Assembly (NCBI RefSeq): GCF_023544445.1
Contig: NZ_JALPVJ010000001.1
Span: 726,282 to 790,281, forward strand
Length of the DNA: 64,000 nt
Source: Actinoplanes sp. M2I2
GTDB taxonomy: Bacteria; Actinomycetota; Actinomycetes; Mycobacteriales; Micromonosporaceae
Direction of reading: 5' to 3'
A program made the position numbers and the translations under genes. The notes under the pieces were generated by a model. It was not told the DNA's origin. It saw only the letters and a list, made by a program, of their open reading frames with translations, and did not search any database. This document shows, one piece after another, positions 37,668-46,004 of this stretch (positions within the stretch are counted from its first letter, which is position 1; every line of letters starts with the position of its first letter).

Positions 37668-38021
37668 TCAGGGTGGAGCCGGATCCTCGTGCCGCATCCA
37701 GTTCAGAAGCCACGCGACATGCGGTTGCGGGTCGCGAGTGACGCACGGCGAGCCCTGAGCGCCACAGTCGCGTTGCACATCGGCGAGCATGCGAGCCCCC
37801 GCGCAGTCGCAGAAATCCAGCCGTGACAGATCAAGAGTGACCCGGCAGGGCGGGTACGAGGCCACGATGCTCGACAGCGAGGCCCGCGCCGTGTGCTGCG
37901 TGGCGGTGTCGAGCTCCCCGCAGACCGCGATGGTCAGCATCTCACCGGGCACGGCCGAGGTCACCGTCACGTACGACGCCGGTGAGCCCGCGCTGACCCC
38001 GGAGCGGGTGGACATCGTCAT
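37668..38021 (-). CDS. STAS-domain anti-sigma factor antagonist
   Basis: 117 residues from ATG at 38021; its start overlaps the stop of the upstream STAS-ATPase gene (ATGA). MLTIAVCGELDTATQHTARA and VTLDLSRLDFCDCAGARML are the STAS strands and the segment normally carrying the phosphorylatable Ser; here the residues are CDCAGA, with Cys/Asp in place of DSSG, so phosphorylation at the usual site looks unlikely. Confidence 0.85.
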   Translation of the reverse strand: MTMSTRSGVSAGSPASYVTVTSAVPGEMLTIAVCGELDTATQHTARASLSSIVASYPPCRVTLDLSRLDFCDCAGARMLADVQRDCGAQGSPCVTRDPQPHVAWLLNWMRHEDPAPP

Positions 38022-38831
38022 GGCGACGTCCGGCGGATCGAGCGCATCGTCGCCCACACCATCTTGCCGTCGTGGGTGGCGACAGCTCCCCAGCCCGCGC
38101 ACAGCGTGTCGACGATGTCCAGGCCGCCGCGGCAGGGCCGGCCGCTCGCGGACAGCCGGGGCCGCAGCCGGGGCATCCGGGGATCGCCGTCGCGCACCGA
38201 GAGATGGAGCCCGGTGGGCCGTCTCCACACGGTGACGGCGATGTCGGTGCCGGCGTGCTGGACGGCGTTGGCGACCAGTTCCGAGACGACCAACCGGGCC
38301 GGGTGCCGCAGGTCGGGGAAACCCCAGACCGCGCAGGCCTCGTCGATCAGCTCGCGGGCCGCGCGGGCCGAGTCGCCGCCGGCCGGTCGCCGCCGGGTCA
38401 GCTGCAACCAGTCGGTCAGAGGACGGTGACCGGCGACGGCCGAGCGGGCCTTCTCGGTGGTGGGATAGACCGGCACGCTGCGGGTCACGCCGATCCAGCG
38501 CAGCCGCTGTGACAACGGCTCGGTCGCCGGCAGGCTCAACGCGACCTGCACAGGCGGTTCCAGAGTGCTGGCCGCCCTTCGCGCGGCCAGCCACAGGGCG
38601 GCGCTGGCCGCATGCGGGTCGGCCAGCTGATGCAGTTCCACGATGATCGCTGCGGGGTGCTGGGCGAGGCACTTGCGGAATCCGGCGTACGTCTCGGACG
38701 CCATCCGCTTGCTCCAGCGGCCGTGCAGGGACATCTCGATCACGGCGGTGTCGACGTCGCACGTGACCGAAACGCCGGCCCCGGTCTCGTCGTCACCGTA
38801 GCCGAGCAGGTGCGGAGGATCCTCGCCCATG
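38018..38831 (-). CDS. STAS-HATPase fusion (anti-sigma/antagonist type)
   Basis: 270 residues from ATG at 38831 with GGAGAAGGA upstream. The first ~110 residues are a STAS-like domain (TAVIEMSLHGRWSKRMASE, AIIVELHQLADPHAASAALW), and residues about 150-270 are an RsbW-like HATPase (ARLVVSELVANAVQHAGTDI with the N box, GGLDIVDTLCAGWGA with the G box). Fusion of antagonist-like and kinase-like parts suggests a partner-switch module with the small STAS protein downstream. A SpoIIE-type phosphatase occurs elsewhere in the window. Confidence 0.85.
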
Positions 38832-38960
38832 GCGCGTCCTTCTCCCGGATTGACCATTGTCGCTGGTCGGTTGGGTCGAAGTCTGGTTCGGTCACCAGGG
38901 CGGGTCAATGGGCCGGTGACCGAAGTCCCGGAACTCCACCCGAACGTGGCCGGGCCTGCA

Positions 38961-39815
38961 TCACCCAGCCTGCAGCTCCCCCTCGGGAGGCGGGGCGAGG
39001 TCGGCGAAGAGACCGTAGTGATCGCCGGCCACGGTGTGCGCCTGGTCGAAGGTACGGCTGCATTCGAGGACGCGCAGGGTGGGCCCGCCATGCTCGCCGC
39101 ACCGTACGAGAAGGTGGTCGATCTGCCGGAACGGCCAGTCCCAGTCGGCGCAGTAAGGATTCTCCGGCACGAAGGTCTCTCGTCCGCTGTCGTTCCCGTG
39201 CGCGGCGGTCCAGGCATCGCGGTAGCAGACGCTCAGGCCCCCCACCACGTGCAGTCCGCGGAGGAACCGGAGGCTGTCCGCCGCCGGCTCGGCGTCGAGG
39301 TCGCCGCTGAGCACCACATGTCCCGGACGCGACCGGAGTTTCTCTTCGACGGCCAGCGCGACCACGCGAGCCTGCAGGGTCCGCTCGTGTTCGTGATCGA
39401 GCTGATAGTCGGGGAAATGGTGGACCGACCACACCCGACCGATCGGCGCCGGCACGTGGATCTCCACCAGCAGCGCCGTGCACGCGAAGGCGTGGGTGCG
39501 CGCCGTGACGTGCAGGTCGAGCTCGACGACCTCGCCGACCGGCCAGCGGCTGGCCGTGGTGATGCCCCGCCCGTCCGGTTCGCGGGCCTCGGATCGTACG
39601 AGGTGGTAGCCGGCGCCCAGGATCTCGCGGGCCTGATCCACGGCGCCCGCCCGGCCCGGGCGGTGCACGGTCTCCTGAAGGGTGACCAGATCGGCTCGCA
39701 GACGCCCGAACCCGCGGATCAGATGGTCCCGTCGTTCGGGCCAGTGGGGGCCGGACCCCCAGACGTTGAGGGTGGCGGCCCGCAACCGGTCACCGGGCGG
39801 ACCGGGCGCGGCCAT
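38961..39815 (-). CDS. Endonuclease/exonuclease/phosphatase (EEP) family protein
   Basis: 284 residues. LRAATLNVWG near 12, LVTLQET near 44, HVVLSGDLDAEP near 170 and a C-terminal QIDHLLVRCG and AGDHYGLFADL are the catalytic motifs of the DNase I/exonuclease III/sphingomyelinase superfamily (Asn, Glu, GDxNxxP variant, SDH variant GDH). GDLDAEP replaces the usual GDxN Asn by Asp. No signal peptide, so a cytoplasmic nuclease or phosphodiesterase is likely. It is divergent from the reverse transcriptase gene across 238 bp. Confidence 0.88.
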   Translation of the reverse strand: MAAPGPPGDRLRAATLNVWGSGPHWPERRDHLIRGFGRLRADLVTLQETVHRPGRAGAVDQAREILGAGYHLVRSEAREPDGRGITTASRWPVGEVVELDLHVTARTHAFACTALLVEIHVPAPIGRVWSVHHFPDYQLDHEHERTLQARVVALAVEEKLRSRPGHVVLSGDLDAEPAADSLRFLRGLHVVGGLSVCYRDAWTAAHGNDSGRETFVPENPYCADWDWPFRQIDHLLVRCGEHGGPTLRVLECSRTFDQAHTVAGDHYGLFADLAPPPEGELQAG

Positions 39816-39900
39816 CAGGGCTCGTCCCCTTGTCGATGCTGGTCACAGGGTCCTCCCGGCGGATGGCGACCGTACGCTTTCCCGCCACGTCCGACCCCTA

Positions 39901-40046
39901 ACGTGCCGGCACGTGATCCGGCGGCAGCCGCGAGCGCCACCAGATGTGGCGCGGATGTCTCTATGCTGTCCGGGTGGCAGCGTGTCCCGAGCTGGCCGTC
40001 GCCCGCCGTCACCGGCGGCGAGGGCTCTCCGGGGCAACCCCGGGGA
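39901..40046 (+). ncRNA. Structured leader upstream of the reverse transcriptase (candidate retron ncRNA)
   Basis: Four hairpins follow each other: ACGTG-CCGG-CACGT (39901-39914), GCGCCAC-CAGAT-GTGGCGC (39934-39952), CCGCCG-TCAC-CGGCGG (40003-40018) and a 9-bp stem with CAA loop at 40026-40046. Retron msr-msd RNAs lie just upstream of their RT gene and consist of such stem-loops. The terminal a1/a2 pairing and a branching guanosine were not identified, so this is a candidate only. The last hairpin would also hide the GGGGA ribosome binding site of the TTG start at 40054. Confidence 0.35.
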
Positions 40047-40053
40047 CGTTCGA

Positions 40054-41430
40054 TTGACCACCGCAGCTCATCGCCGGCGCGCCTCTGCGCTTCGCGCAGC
40101 TCTGCGCAGGCACGACCGGGATTCGTCGGGGCACGCTGCCGCCCGCCCGTGGTACACCCCGCGCCGGCAGCCCCCGTCCCGGGTCGCGGACGCGCTGGCC
40201 GACGCCCTGCTGGCCACCGACTGGCAACCCGGGATGATGCTCGCGGCGGTCCGGTCCGTGACCGCGAGCCGCACCCCCGGGGCCCGCCGGCTGGTCGACG
40301 CCGTGCTGCTGGCCTATCCGCGCGCACCGGCCGACCGGCCCCGGGAACTGAGCCGGTTCCTGGTGAGCGCGCCCGCGGTGACAGTGCGCCGGGCGGTCAT
40401 CCGGCGCCGGCTCGTCGCGCCGACCCGGGTCGTACGGATGCGGTGGGGTGCCCCCGCTCTCGGTGATCTGAGCGAGCTCGCCGGGTTCCTCGGGCTCGAC
40501 GACGGCGCCCTCGACTGGTTCGCCGACCGTCGTGAGATCAACCGGCACGCTCGCGACGAGCGGTTGCGCCACTACCGGTACGTCTGGCGGCCGCACCGGC
40601 TGATCGAGGCGCCGAAGCCGCGGATGCGCGCGCTGCAGCGTCAGGTGCTCGACCGGATCCTGTCGGTGGTGCCCGTCCACGACGGCGTCCACGGGTTCGT
40701 GCCCGGCCGGGGAACGCACAGCTTCGCCCGGGCCCACGCCGGCCGCCCCGTGCTGATCAGCCTGGACTTGCGGGCGTTCTTCTCCAGCATCACGGCGGCG
40801 CGGATCTACGGGCTGTTCCGCGGCATCGGCTATCCCGAGCCGGTCGCCCACGCGCTGACCGCTCTGACCACGACCCGGACGCCGGCTCCGGTCCTGCGCT
40901 CGGCGCCCGACCCGTATCTGGCCGCGCTGCTGCGCCGCCCGCATCTGCCGCAGGGGGCGCCGACGTCACCCGCCCTGGCCAACCTGTGTGCCTTCCGGCT
41001 GGACCGGCGACTGAGCGGGCTCGCCGGCCGGTTCGGCGTCGCCTACGCGCGGTACGCCGACGACCTGGCCTTCTCGGGCGCGCTCGACACCACCCGCATC
41101 GACCGTTTGGTCACGCTGGCCGGCGAGATCGCCCACGAGGAAGGCTTCCGGGTCCATCCCGGCAAGACCCGGGTCCGGCGGCAGTCCCAGCGCCAGCTGC
41201 TGACCGGCCTGGTGGTCAACACCGGCCCGGCCGGGCCCCGCGAAGAGTACGACCGCCTGCGGGCCGTCCTGCACGACGCGGCCACCCACGGGCTCGCCGA
41301 GGCCAACCGCGACGGCCACCCCGACTTCGCCGCCCACCTGGCCGGCCGGGTCGCGTGGATGTCCCAGGGCCGTCCGGCCCGCGCCGCCAAGCTGGGCGAG
41401 CTGCTCGCCCGGGCGCTGGCCACGCCCTGA
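40054..41430 (+). CDS. Retron-like reverse transcriptase
   Basis: 458 residues from TTG at 40054 (GGGGA upstream); in-frame ATG at 39955 and GTG at 39982 are alternatives. Residues about 40-165 are a helical N-terminal extension without a recognised fold. The RT follows: RLIEAPKPRMRALQRQVL (182-199), VHGFVPGRGTHSFARAH (212-228), SLDLRAFFSSIT (236-247) with the first metal Asp, LPQGAPTSPALANL (298-311), YARYADDLAFSG (331-342) with the YADD active site, and QLLTGLVVN (381-389). FARAHAG and LTGLVVN correspond to the retron NAxxH and VTG motifs. No maturase or integrase domain is present, so a group II intron is unlikely. Divergent neighbour is an EEP nuclease; a broken PLD-like gene follows. A phage-defence retron is the best guess. 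Confidence 0.85.
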   Translation: MTTAAHRRRASALRAALRRHDRDSSGHAAARPWYTPRRQPPSRVADALADALLATDWQPGMMLAAVRSVTASRTPGARRLVDAVLLAYPRAPADRPRELSRFLVSAPAVTVRRAVIRRRLVAPTRVVRMRWGAPALGDLSELAGFLGLDDGALDWFADRREINRHARDERLRHYRYVWRPHRLIEAPKPRMRALQRQVLDRILSVVPVHDGVHGFVPGRGTHSFARAHAGRPVLISLDLRAFFSSITAARIYGLFRGIGYPEPVAHALTALTTTRTPAPVLRSAPDPYLAALLRRPHLPQGAPTSPALANLCAFRLDRRLSGLAGRFGVAYARYADDLAFSGALDTTRIDRLVTLAGEIAHEEGFRVHPGKTRVRRQSQRQLLTGLVVNTGPAGPREEYDRLRAVLHDAATHGLAEANRDGHPDFAAHLAGRVAWMSQGRPARAAKLGELLARALATP

Positions 41431-41457
41431 CCGGCCGATCGGCGGCCATCCGGTCCG

Positions 41458-41788
41458 GGCTCACTTCACCAACCCTCGCGCGACGGGCAGCGACGACACC
41501 ATCCATCTCGAGCTCGAGCGGTTGATCAACGCCGCGCCGAGGGGCTCGGCCATCCGCGGCGCCATCCGTTCGCTCAGACGGACACGATCGTCACCCGGCT
41601 CAACGACGCGACACCGGACGGGAACTGCCGGCTGCGCATCGGGATGTCGTTCGTCACGGCCGGCCGTCCCGGGCTCACCAGCCTGGTCAAGCGTTTCAAG
41701 TCGGCCGGCTGCCAGGGCTGGGTGGTCGTCGGCACCACGGCCGACGGCGGGATCACCATGACCCGCAAACTTCCCCTGTACGTAGCAG
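41458..41788 (+). pseudogene. Phospholipase-D-like gene remnant, frameshifted
   Basis: From 41460 one frame reads AHFTNPRATGSDDTIHLELE and ERLINAAPRGSAIRGAIRSL, which resembles the start of secreted actinomycete PLD-family proteins (FTNP...LIDAAPxGSxIRGAIxS). After about 41577 the sense continues in another frame: TDTIVTRLNDA, CRLRIGMSF, LVKRFKSAGCQGWVVVG. No start codon, no HKD motif and no full length remain. It directly follows the reverse transcriptase. Confidence 0.5.
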
Positions 41789-42256
41789 TCAGGCGGTCTC
41801 CTGGGCGAGGCCGACGATGATGCCCTCCGGCCCCCGGACGTAACAGAGCCGGTAGCCCGAGTCGACGCCGGGATCGCCCTCCTCGTGCTGATACGTCACC
41901 AGCTCACCGACGAGCTCGGCGCCGTGGACGCGCAGGCGGGCGATCACGGCGTCGATGTCGTCGACGGCGAACATCACGCGCCGCAGACCCAGCGTGTTGG
42001 CCGGCGCGTCCTTCGGCTCGGGCCTGATCGCTTGCGGCTGCTGGAACCGGGCCAGCTCGATGCGTCCGGGAGCGTCCGGGATCCGCAGCATGGCGACCTC
42101 CTGGCGGACGTCGTCGATCCCGATGACCCGTTCCACCCAGCGTCCCTCGATCGGGGCCCGGCCCTCGAGCTCCATGCCGAGCTCGACGAAGAACGCGATG
42201 ACCGCGTCCAGGTCCTCGACCACGATCAGGACGTTGTCCATCCGGCGGATCGCCAT
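41789..42256 (-). CDS. VOC-family protein
   Basis: 155 residues from ATG at 42256 with an excellent AGGAGA site; an upstream start at 42298 is less likely. RRMDNVLIVVEDLDAVIAFF and LRRVMFAVDDIDAVIARLR are the two module starts, and GYRLCYVRGPEGIIVGLAQE is the C-terminal strand with the metal-ligand Glu replaced in IIVGL. Length and two-module form match glyoxalase-type proteins. No partner gene in operon. Confidence 0.92.
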   Translation of the reverse strand: MAIRRMDNVLIVVEDLDAVIAFFVELGMELEGRAPIEGRWVERVIGIDDVRQEVAMLRIPDAPGRIELARFQQPQAIRPEPKDAPANTLGLRRVMFAVDDIDAVIARLRVHGAELVGELVTYQHEEGDPGVDSGYRLCYVRGPEGIIVGLAQETA

Positions 42257-42342
42257 GCTGTCTCCTCGATGTCGTACGGCCACCGTGACCGCTTGCACGC
42301 CGGGGACGAAGCCGCCACGCCGTTCTCGACATCAGGTCCGTC

Positions 42343-42942
42343 TCAGACCACAGTCACGTTCACCTGCGCGGTGTCGACCATCGGGTAGGCCTCACCCGCG
42401 TACCGCAGGGTGGTGACCCGGGTGTCCAGCGGAATCAGGAACGCCACGGCTGACCGGGCCGTCTGGCGGGGGTTGAAGTCGACAGTGTCCCCACCGGACG
42501 AATCCCGGTTCTGGTAGTGCGTGACGCCCGTACCGACCCATCGGGTGAAGGCGTCGTCCTCGGAGAACTCGACCCCGGTGGCGTCCAGCGCGGTCACCGC
42601 CGGATTGTGCTGAGCCTTCTTCCGGCCGCTGTTGACGATCGTCAGCTGCGCGGTGCAGAGCTGGTGACCGGGTTCCACCGCCGGCTGTGGATCGGCGAAC
42701 TGGCCGTACCGTTCGGCCGCCGCCTTCCGGCCCAGCTCGACGTCGCCGGCCGTGTCCTTGCCGCAGCGGAAGCTCGTGACCGTGGCGGTGATGCTGTGCT
42801 GCTCCTTGCTCGAGTCGTCGGTCCAGGCCACCGTGAACGGCGTGTTCAGCGCGACGGTCCGGACGGTCCCGGCCCAGGCGGGGGTGGTGGCGGCCAGACC
42901 GGTGAGGGTCAGCAGGCCGGCCGCGGCGGTTCGCATCTTCAT
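42343..42942 (-). CDS. Secreted DUF4352-like protein
   Basis: 199 residues from ATG at 42942 (GGAGA upstream). Residues 1-24 are a signal peptide ending AWAG. The mature part is beta-rich (FTVAWTDDSSKEQHSITATV, CTAQLTIVNSGRKKAQHNP, FLIPLDTRVTTLRYAGEAYP) as in the immunoglobulin-like DUF4352 extracellular proteins. Two cysteines (FRCGKD, QLCTAQ) could form a disulfide. Role unknown. Confidence 0.8.
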   Translation of the reverse strand: MKMRTAAAGLLTLTGLAATTPAWAGTVRTVALNTPFTVAWTDDSSKEQHSITATVTSFRCGKDTAGDVELGRKAAAERYGQFADPQPAVEPGHQLCTAQLTIVNSGRKKAQHNPAVTALDATGVEFSEDDAFTRWVGTGVTHYQNRDSSGGDTVDFNPRQTARSAVAFLIPLDTRVTTLRYAGEAYPMVDTAQVNVTVV

Positions 42943-43119
42943 GGCACGTCTCCGTGGTCTCGTACGGGTCAGGACCACGATCGCCGCCGGCCGTGCCGGA
43001 CACGGGGCAACGGCCGAACGTCCACCTACCGTGAAGCCGATCGCGGCGCCACCGAGCCGGCTGGCTCGTGACCTTCGCCGACGGCGCCCCCAACCGAGAC
43101 TGATGATTATGATCGCCGC

Positions 43120-43980
43120 ATGACCGAGCTCTCCGTCCTCGTGCTGCCCGACCGCCACCCCACCAGCACCTTCCTCGCCGAGGTGGTCGAGGCCGAGCGG
43201 GCCGGGGTGCGCACGGTCTGGACGTACGACCACCTGACCTGGCCCCTGCTGCGGGACAACCCCTGGTACGGCTGTGTGCCGCTGCTGGCCGCGGCCGCCG
43301 GCGCCACCGAGCGGGTCCGCCTGGGCGTGCAGGTGGCCACGCCCAACTACCGCCACCCGGTGCCGTTCGCCAAGGAGCTGATGACGCTCGACCAGCTCAG
43401 CGGCGGCCGCCTCGAGGTCGGCCTGGGCGCCGGCACGGAAAGCCTGGACGCCCTCGTGCTCGGCGACCCACCGCTCACCCCCCGCGAACGCCTGGACCGC
43501 TTCGCCGAATGGATCGGCCTGCTCGACAAGCTGCTGGTCGAACCGATCGTCACCACCCACGGCGACCGCTACAGCGCGATCGACGCCCACCAGCTCCCCG
43601 GCTGCGTCCAGACCCCGCGCGTGCCGTTCACCGTGGCCGGCACCGGCCCGCGCTCGCTGCGCCTGGTCGCCCAGCACGGCCAGGCCTGGGTCACCTACGG
43701 CCCGTACGGTCCCGCGGTGTCCCCCGACGACTGGTTCGCCGCGCTGCGCAAGCAGTCCCGCCAGCTCGACGAGGTGCTCGAGGGCCGCCGGATCCGCCGC
43801 ATCGTCAACGTGGGCCTCGAGTCGTACTGGCCTTTCGAAAGCCGCGACCGCTACGCCGACACCACCGGCCGCCTGGCCGAACTGGGCTTCGACGAAGTGA
43901 GCGTCCACTGGCCCCGCCCCGACGGCCGAGGCGTTCCCGCCAAGTCCCTGCCCGACGTCCTGGCGGTCCACGGCCTCTGA
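43120..43980 (+). CDS. LLM-class (luciferase-like, F420-type) oxidoreductase
   Basis: 286 residues. TVWTYDHLTWPLLRDNPWYG, RVRLGVQVATPNYRHPVPFA, LDQLSGGRLEVGLGAGTES and VPFTVAGTGPRSLRLVAQHG are the typical barrel strands of luciferase-like monooxygenases, and GGRLEVGLGAG is the phosphate-binding turn used by F420 or FMN. Single gene; substrate unknown. Confidence 0.92.
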   Translation: MTELSVLVLPDRHPTSTFLAEVVEAERAGVRTVWTYDHLTWPLLRDNPWYGCVPLLAAAAGATERVRLGVQVATPNYRHPVPFAKELMTLDQLSGGRLEVGLGAGTESLDALVLGDPPLTPRERLDRFAEWIGLLDKLLVEPIVTTHGDRYSAIDAHQLPGCVQTPRVPFTVAGTGPRSLRLVAQHGQAWVTYGPYGPAVSPDDWFAALRKQSRQLDEVLEGRRIRRIVNVGLESYWPFESRDRYADTTGRLAELGFDEVSVHWPRPDGRGVPAKSLPDVLAVHGL

Positions 43981-45442
43981 GCCCACCCCGACCCGCCGCC
44001 CGGCCCGAGCCCGCCGTTCCGGCGGAGCCTGCCGTCCGGCTGAGCCCGTCGTCCGTGGCTGTTGTCGGCACGCAACGGTGTTTGCTCGGTGCTCGGTGCT
44101 CGGTGCGTTTCGGATTGCGGCGATGCGCTCGTCGACTGGGGAGTGTGTCGTGCGCTGATATCGCCGCCGAGTCCCGCCGTGCCGGGCGCAGTCGATGCGC
44201 TTTGTTCTTCGACCGGCGTGGGACACGGGTGCCGCAGACTGCCCTCGTCGGAATCGGCGTGACGGTCGATGATCGTTGTAGCGGGACACCCGCCAGATCG
44301 GGCGGAAGCAAGTGGTTGGGAAGGCGTCGATCGCCGTGCTGTGATGGCCGGATATGGGCATGGCCGGACGAGCGCGGGCGCGAACCGCAGGCGCTGGACC
44401 GAGGTGTCTCGCTGGTGACGATTCGGCAGGGCGTGATACGCCGAGGCGAATATCTGTTCTTCGCCGCCGCCGTCGTTTCGCCGGTTCGAGGTGACGGCCT
44501 CAAGGAAAGCGGCAGCATACGAAGTAGTGGCGGCTTGGAGGCCGGATGGGTCGAGTAGGGCAAGGCGGCGAGGCCTTCACCTCTACATCCGGCATTCGAA
44601 TTCGGCTGGTGCGCCATCGTCGGCTCAGGCGCGGCTGACGTTGGTCGCCGCGTAGCGCCATTCAGTGGTGTAGCGGTTGGTCGCGCAGCGGTCGACCGCG
44701 GGGATGGCGATGGCGGGGAAGCGGGCGGTTGTGAACTGAGTAGCGGTTGAGGCACAACGTTGGAGCAGGCGCCGGGTGTGCGGTGCCCTCCATGGCCGCC
44801 GGGGCGGGGCGATGTCGGTTGCGCGGAAGCGGCTTGCGGAGCGGGCGCGTTGCTCATGGCGGCCGGCTTTGAGGCGGGACCTGTTGGCCGCGGGCGGGCC
44901 AGCTTCTCGGCTTGCGGAGCGGGCATGTTGCTCATGGCGGCCGGCTTTGAGGCGGGACCTGTTGGCCGCGGGCGGGCCAGCTTCTCGGCTTGCGGAGCGG
45001 GCATGTTGCTCATGGCGGCCGGCTTTGAGGCGGGACCTGTTGGCCGCGGGCGGGCCAGCTTCTCGGCTTGCGGAGCGGGCATGTTGCTCATGGCGGCCGG
45101 CTTTGAGGCGGGACCTGTTGGCCGCGGGCGGGCCAGCTTCTCGGCTTGCGGAGCGGGCATGTTGCTCATGGCGGCCGGCTTTGAGGCGGGACCTGTTGGC
45201 CGCGGGCGGGCCAGCTTCTCGGCTTGCGGAGCGGGCGCGTTGCTCATGGCGGCCGGCTTCGAGGCCGGACCTGTTGGCCGCAGGCGGGCCAACTTCTCGG
45301 CGTGGCGCCGGGTAAGGCCCCATGCGCGGTGCCGGGCATGCTCGCGGCGGAATATTTCGCCCTGCGGTGAATAGCTGTGCGATGCCGTCCGATCACGCAT
45401 TACTGCCAATTGAGCTGAGGTGAACAATTGCAGCTGCCGCAT
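43805..45442 (-). CDS. Putative repeat-containing protein, end uncertain
   Basis: From ATG at 45442 the frame reads MRQLQLFTSAQLAVMRDRTA, then YSPQGEIFRREHARHRAWGL, a pattern I associate with small actinomycete hypothetical proteins. It then enters six 78-bp repeats coding AEKLARPRPTGPASKPAAMS-type units of 26 residues. Beyond the repeats the frame has random Arg/Pro/Ser-rich composition and runs antisense into the LLM gene, so the true end may be much earlier. A GATAAT box 6 bp before the ATG hints at a leaderless transcript. Confidence 0.35.
   Translation of the reverse strand: MRQLQLFTSAQLAVMRDRTASHSYSPQGEIFRREHARHRAWGLTRRHAEKLARLRPTGPASKPAAMSNAPAPQAEKLARPRPTGPASKPAAMSNMPAPQAEKLARPRPTGPASKPAAMSNMPAPQAEKLARPRPTGPASKPAAMSNMPAPQAEKLARPRPTGPASKPAAMSNMPAPQAEKLARPRPTGPASKPAAMSNAPAPQAASAQPTSPRPGGHGGHRTPGACSNVVPQPLLSSQPPASPPSPSPRSTAARPTATPLNGATRRPTSAAPEPTMAHQPNSNAGCRGEGLAALPYSTHPASKPPLLRMLPLSLRPSPRTGETTAAAKNRYSPRRITPCRIVTSETPRSSACGSRPRSSGHAHIRPSQHGDRRLPNHLLPPDLAGVPLQRSSTVTPIPTRAVCGTRVPRRSKNKAHRLRPARRDSAAISAHDTLPSRRAHRRNPKRTEHRAPSKHRCVPTTATDDGLSRTAGSAGTAGSGRAAGRGGLRGRGPPGRRAGTWRERLGRRGGASGRSLRRSPVRPGGRWCRRSGRGFRKASTTRGPR
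43981..44624. other. Intergenic region, nothing convincing
   Basis: 644 bp with frames open on both strands but no family pattern or ribosome binding site that I trust. The sequence is less GC-rich than its surroundings. The uncertain minus-strand frame described at 43805-45442 runs through it. Confidence 0.4.
44833..45300 (-). repeat. Six 78-bp tandem repeats
   Basis: Units start at 44833, 44911, 44989, 45067, 45145 and 45223, each beginning CTTGCGGAGCGGGC on the plus strand. The inner four units are almost identical, and the outer two differ (GCGCG for CATG, extra changes at the right end). 78 is a multiple of 3, so any frame stays open. Confidence 0.92.
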
Positions 45443-45499
45443 CGCACAATTATCCCGCTGATCCGGCTTTCGAGCATGTGTTGATCATGCCAAATAGTG

Positions 45500-45560
<61 letters not shown>

Positions 45561-45868
45561 CGGTATCCAGGAATGCGTGCAAAGCAGCATTTCCGACAAG
45601 CAACATAGGCGCCGCGTTTCACGAGCCGTCGCGAATTCCGACAATCGTGGCCCTCTATTTATCAGAAGATAAGGCACATGACGATCTCGTTCGGTATTCA
45701 CGGCAACAGCCAGTTGGCGGTGGCCGCATCGCAGGGCGGCAAGGTGTTGCACGCGGCGAGGCCCGACTCGCACATGACGCTCCACGACGGTGCTGGCCGG
45801 CGTTTCGGTGGCGGCGGAGTGCTCGACGTCGGCGGCGGACCCGGGGACAGAAAGCGCGTCGACCACAA

Positions 45869-46004
45869 CGCGTGCCCGGCTCAACCGCGTGCCCGGCTCA
45901 ACCGCGTGCCCGGCTCAACCGCGTGCCCGGCTCAACCGCGTGCCCGGCTCAACCGCGTGCCCGGCTCAACCGCGTGCCCGGCTCAACCGCGTGCCCGGCT
46001 CGAG
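45869..46004. repeat. Eight 17-bp tandem repeats
   Basis: Units CGCGTGCCCGGCTCAAC start at 45869 and follow every 17 bp to 46004; the last unit ends CTCGAG instead of CTCAAC. The units are otherwise identical, which points to recent expansion. Confidence 0.95.

Noticed and set aside
40054..41430. Group II intron or diversity-generating retroelement
   Set aside because: No maturase X, HNH or intron ends are seen, and no template/variable repeat pair or target gene was found beside the RT.
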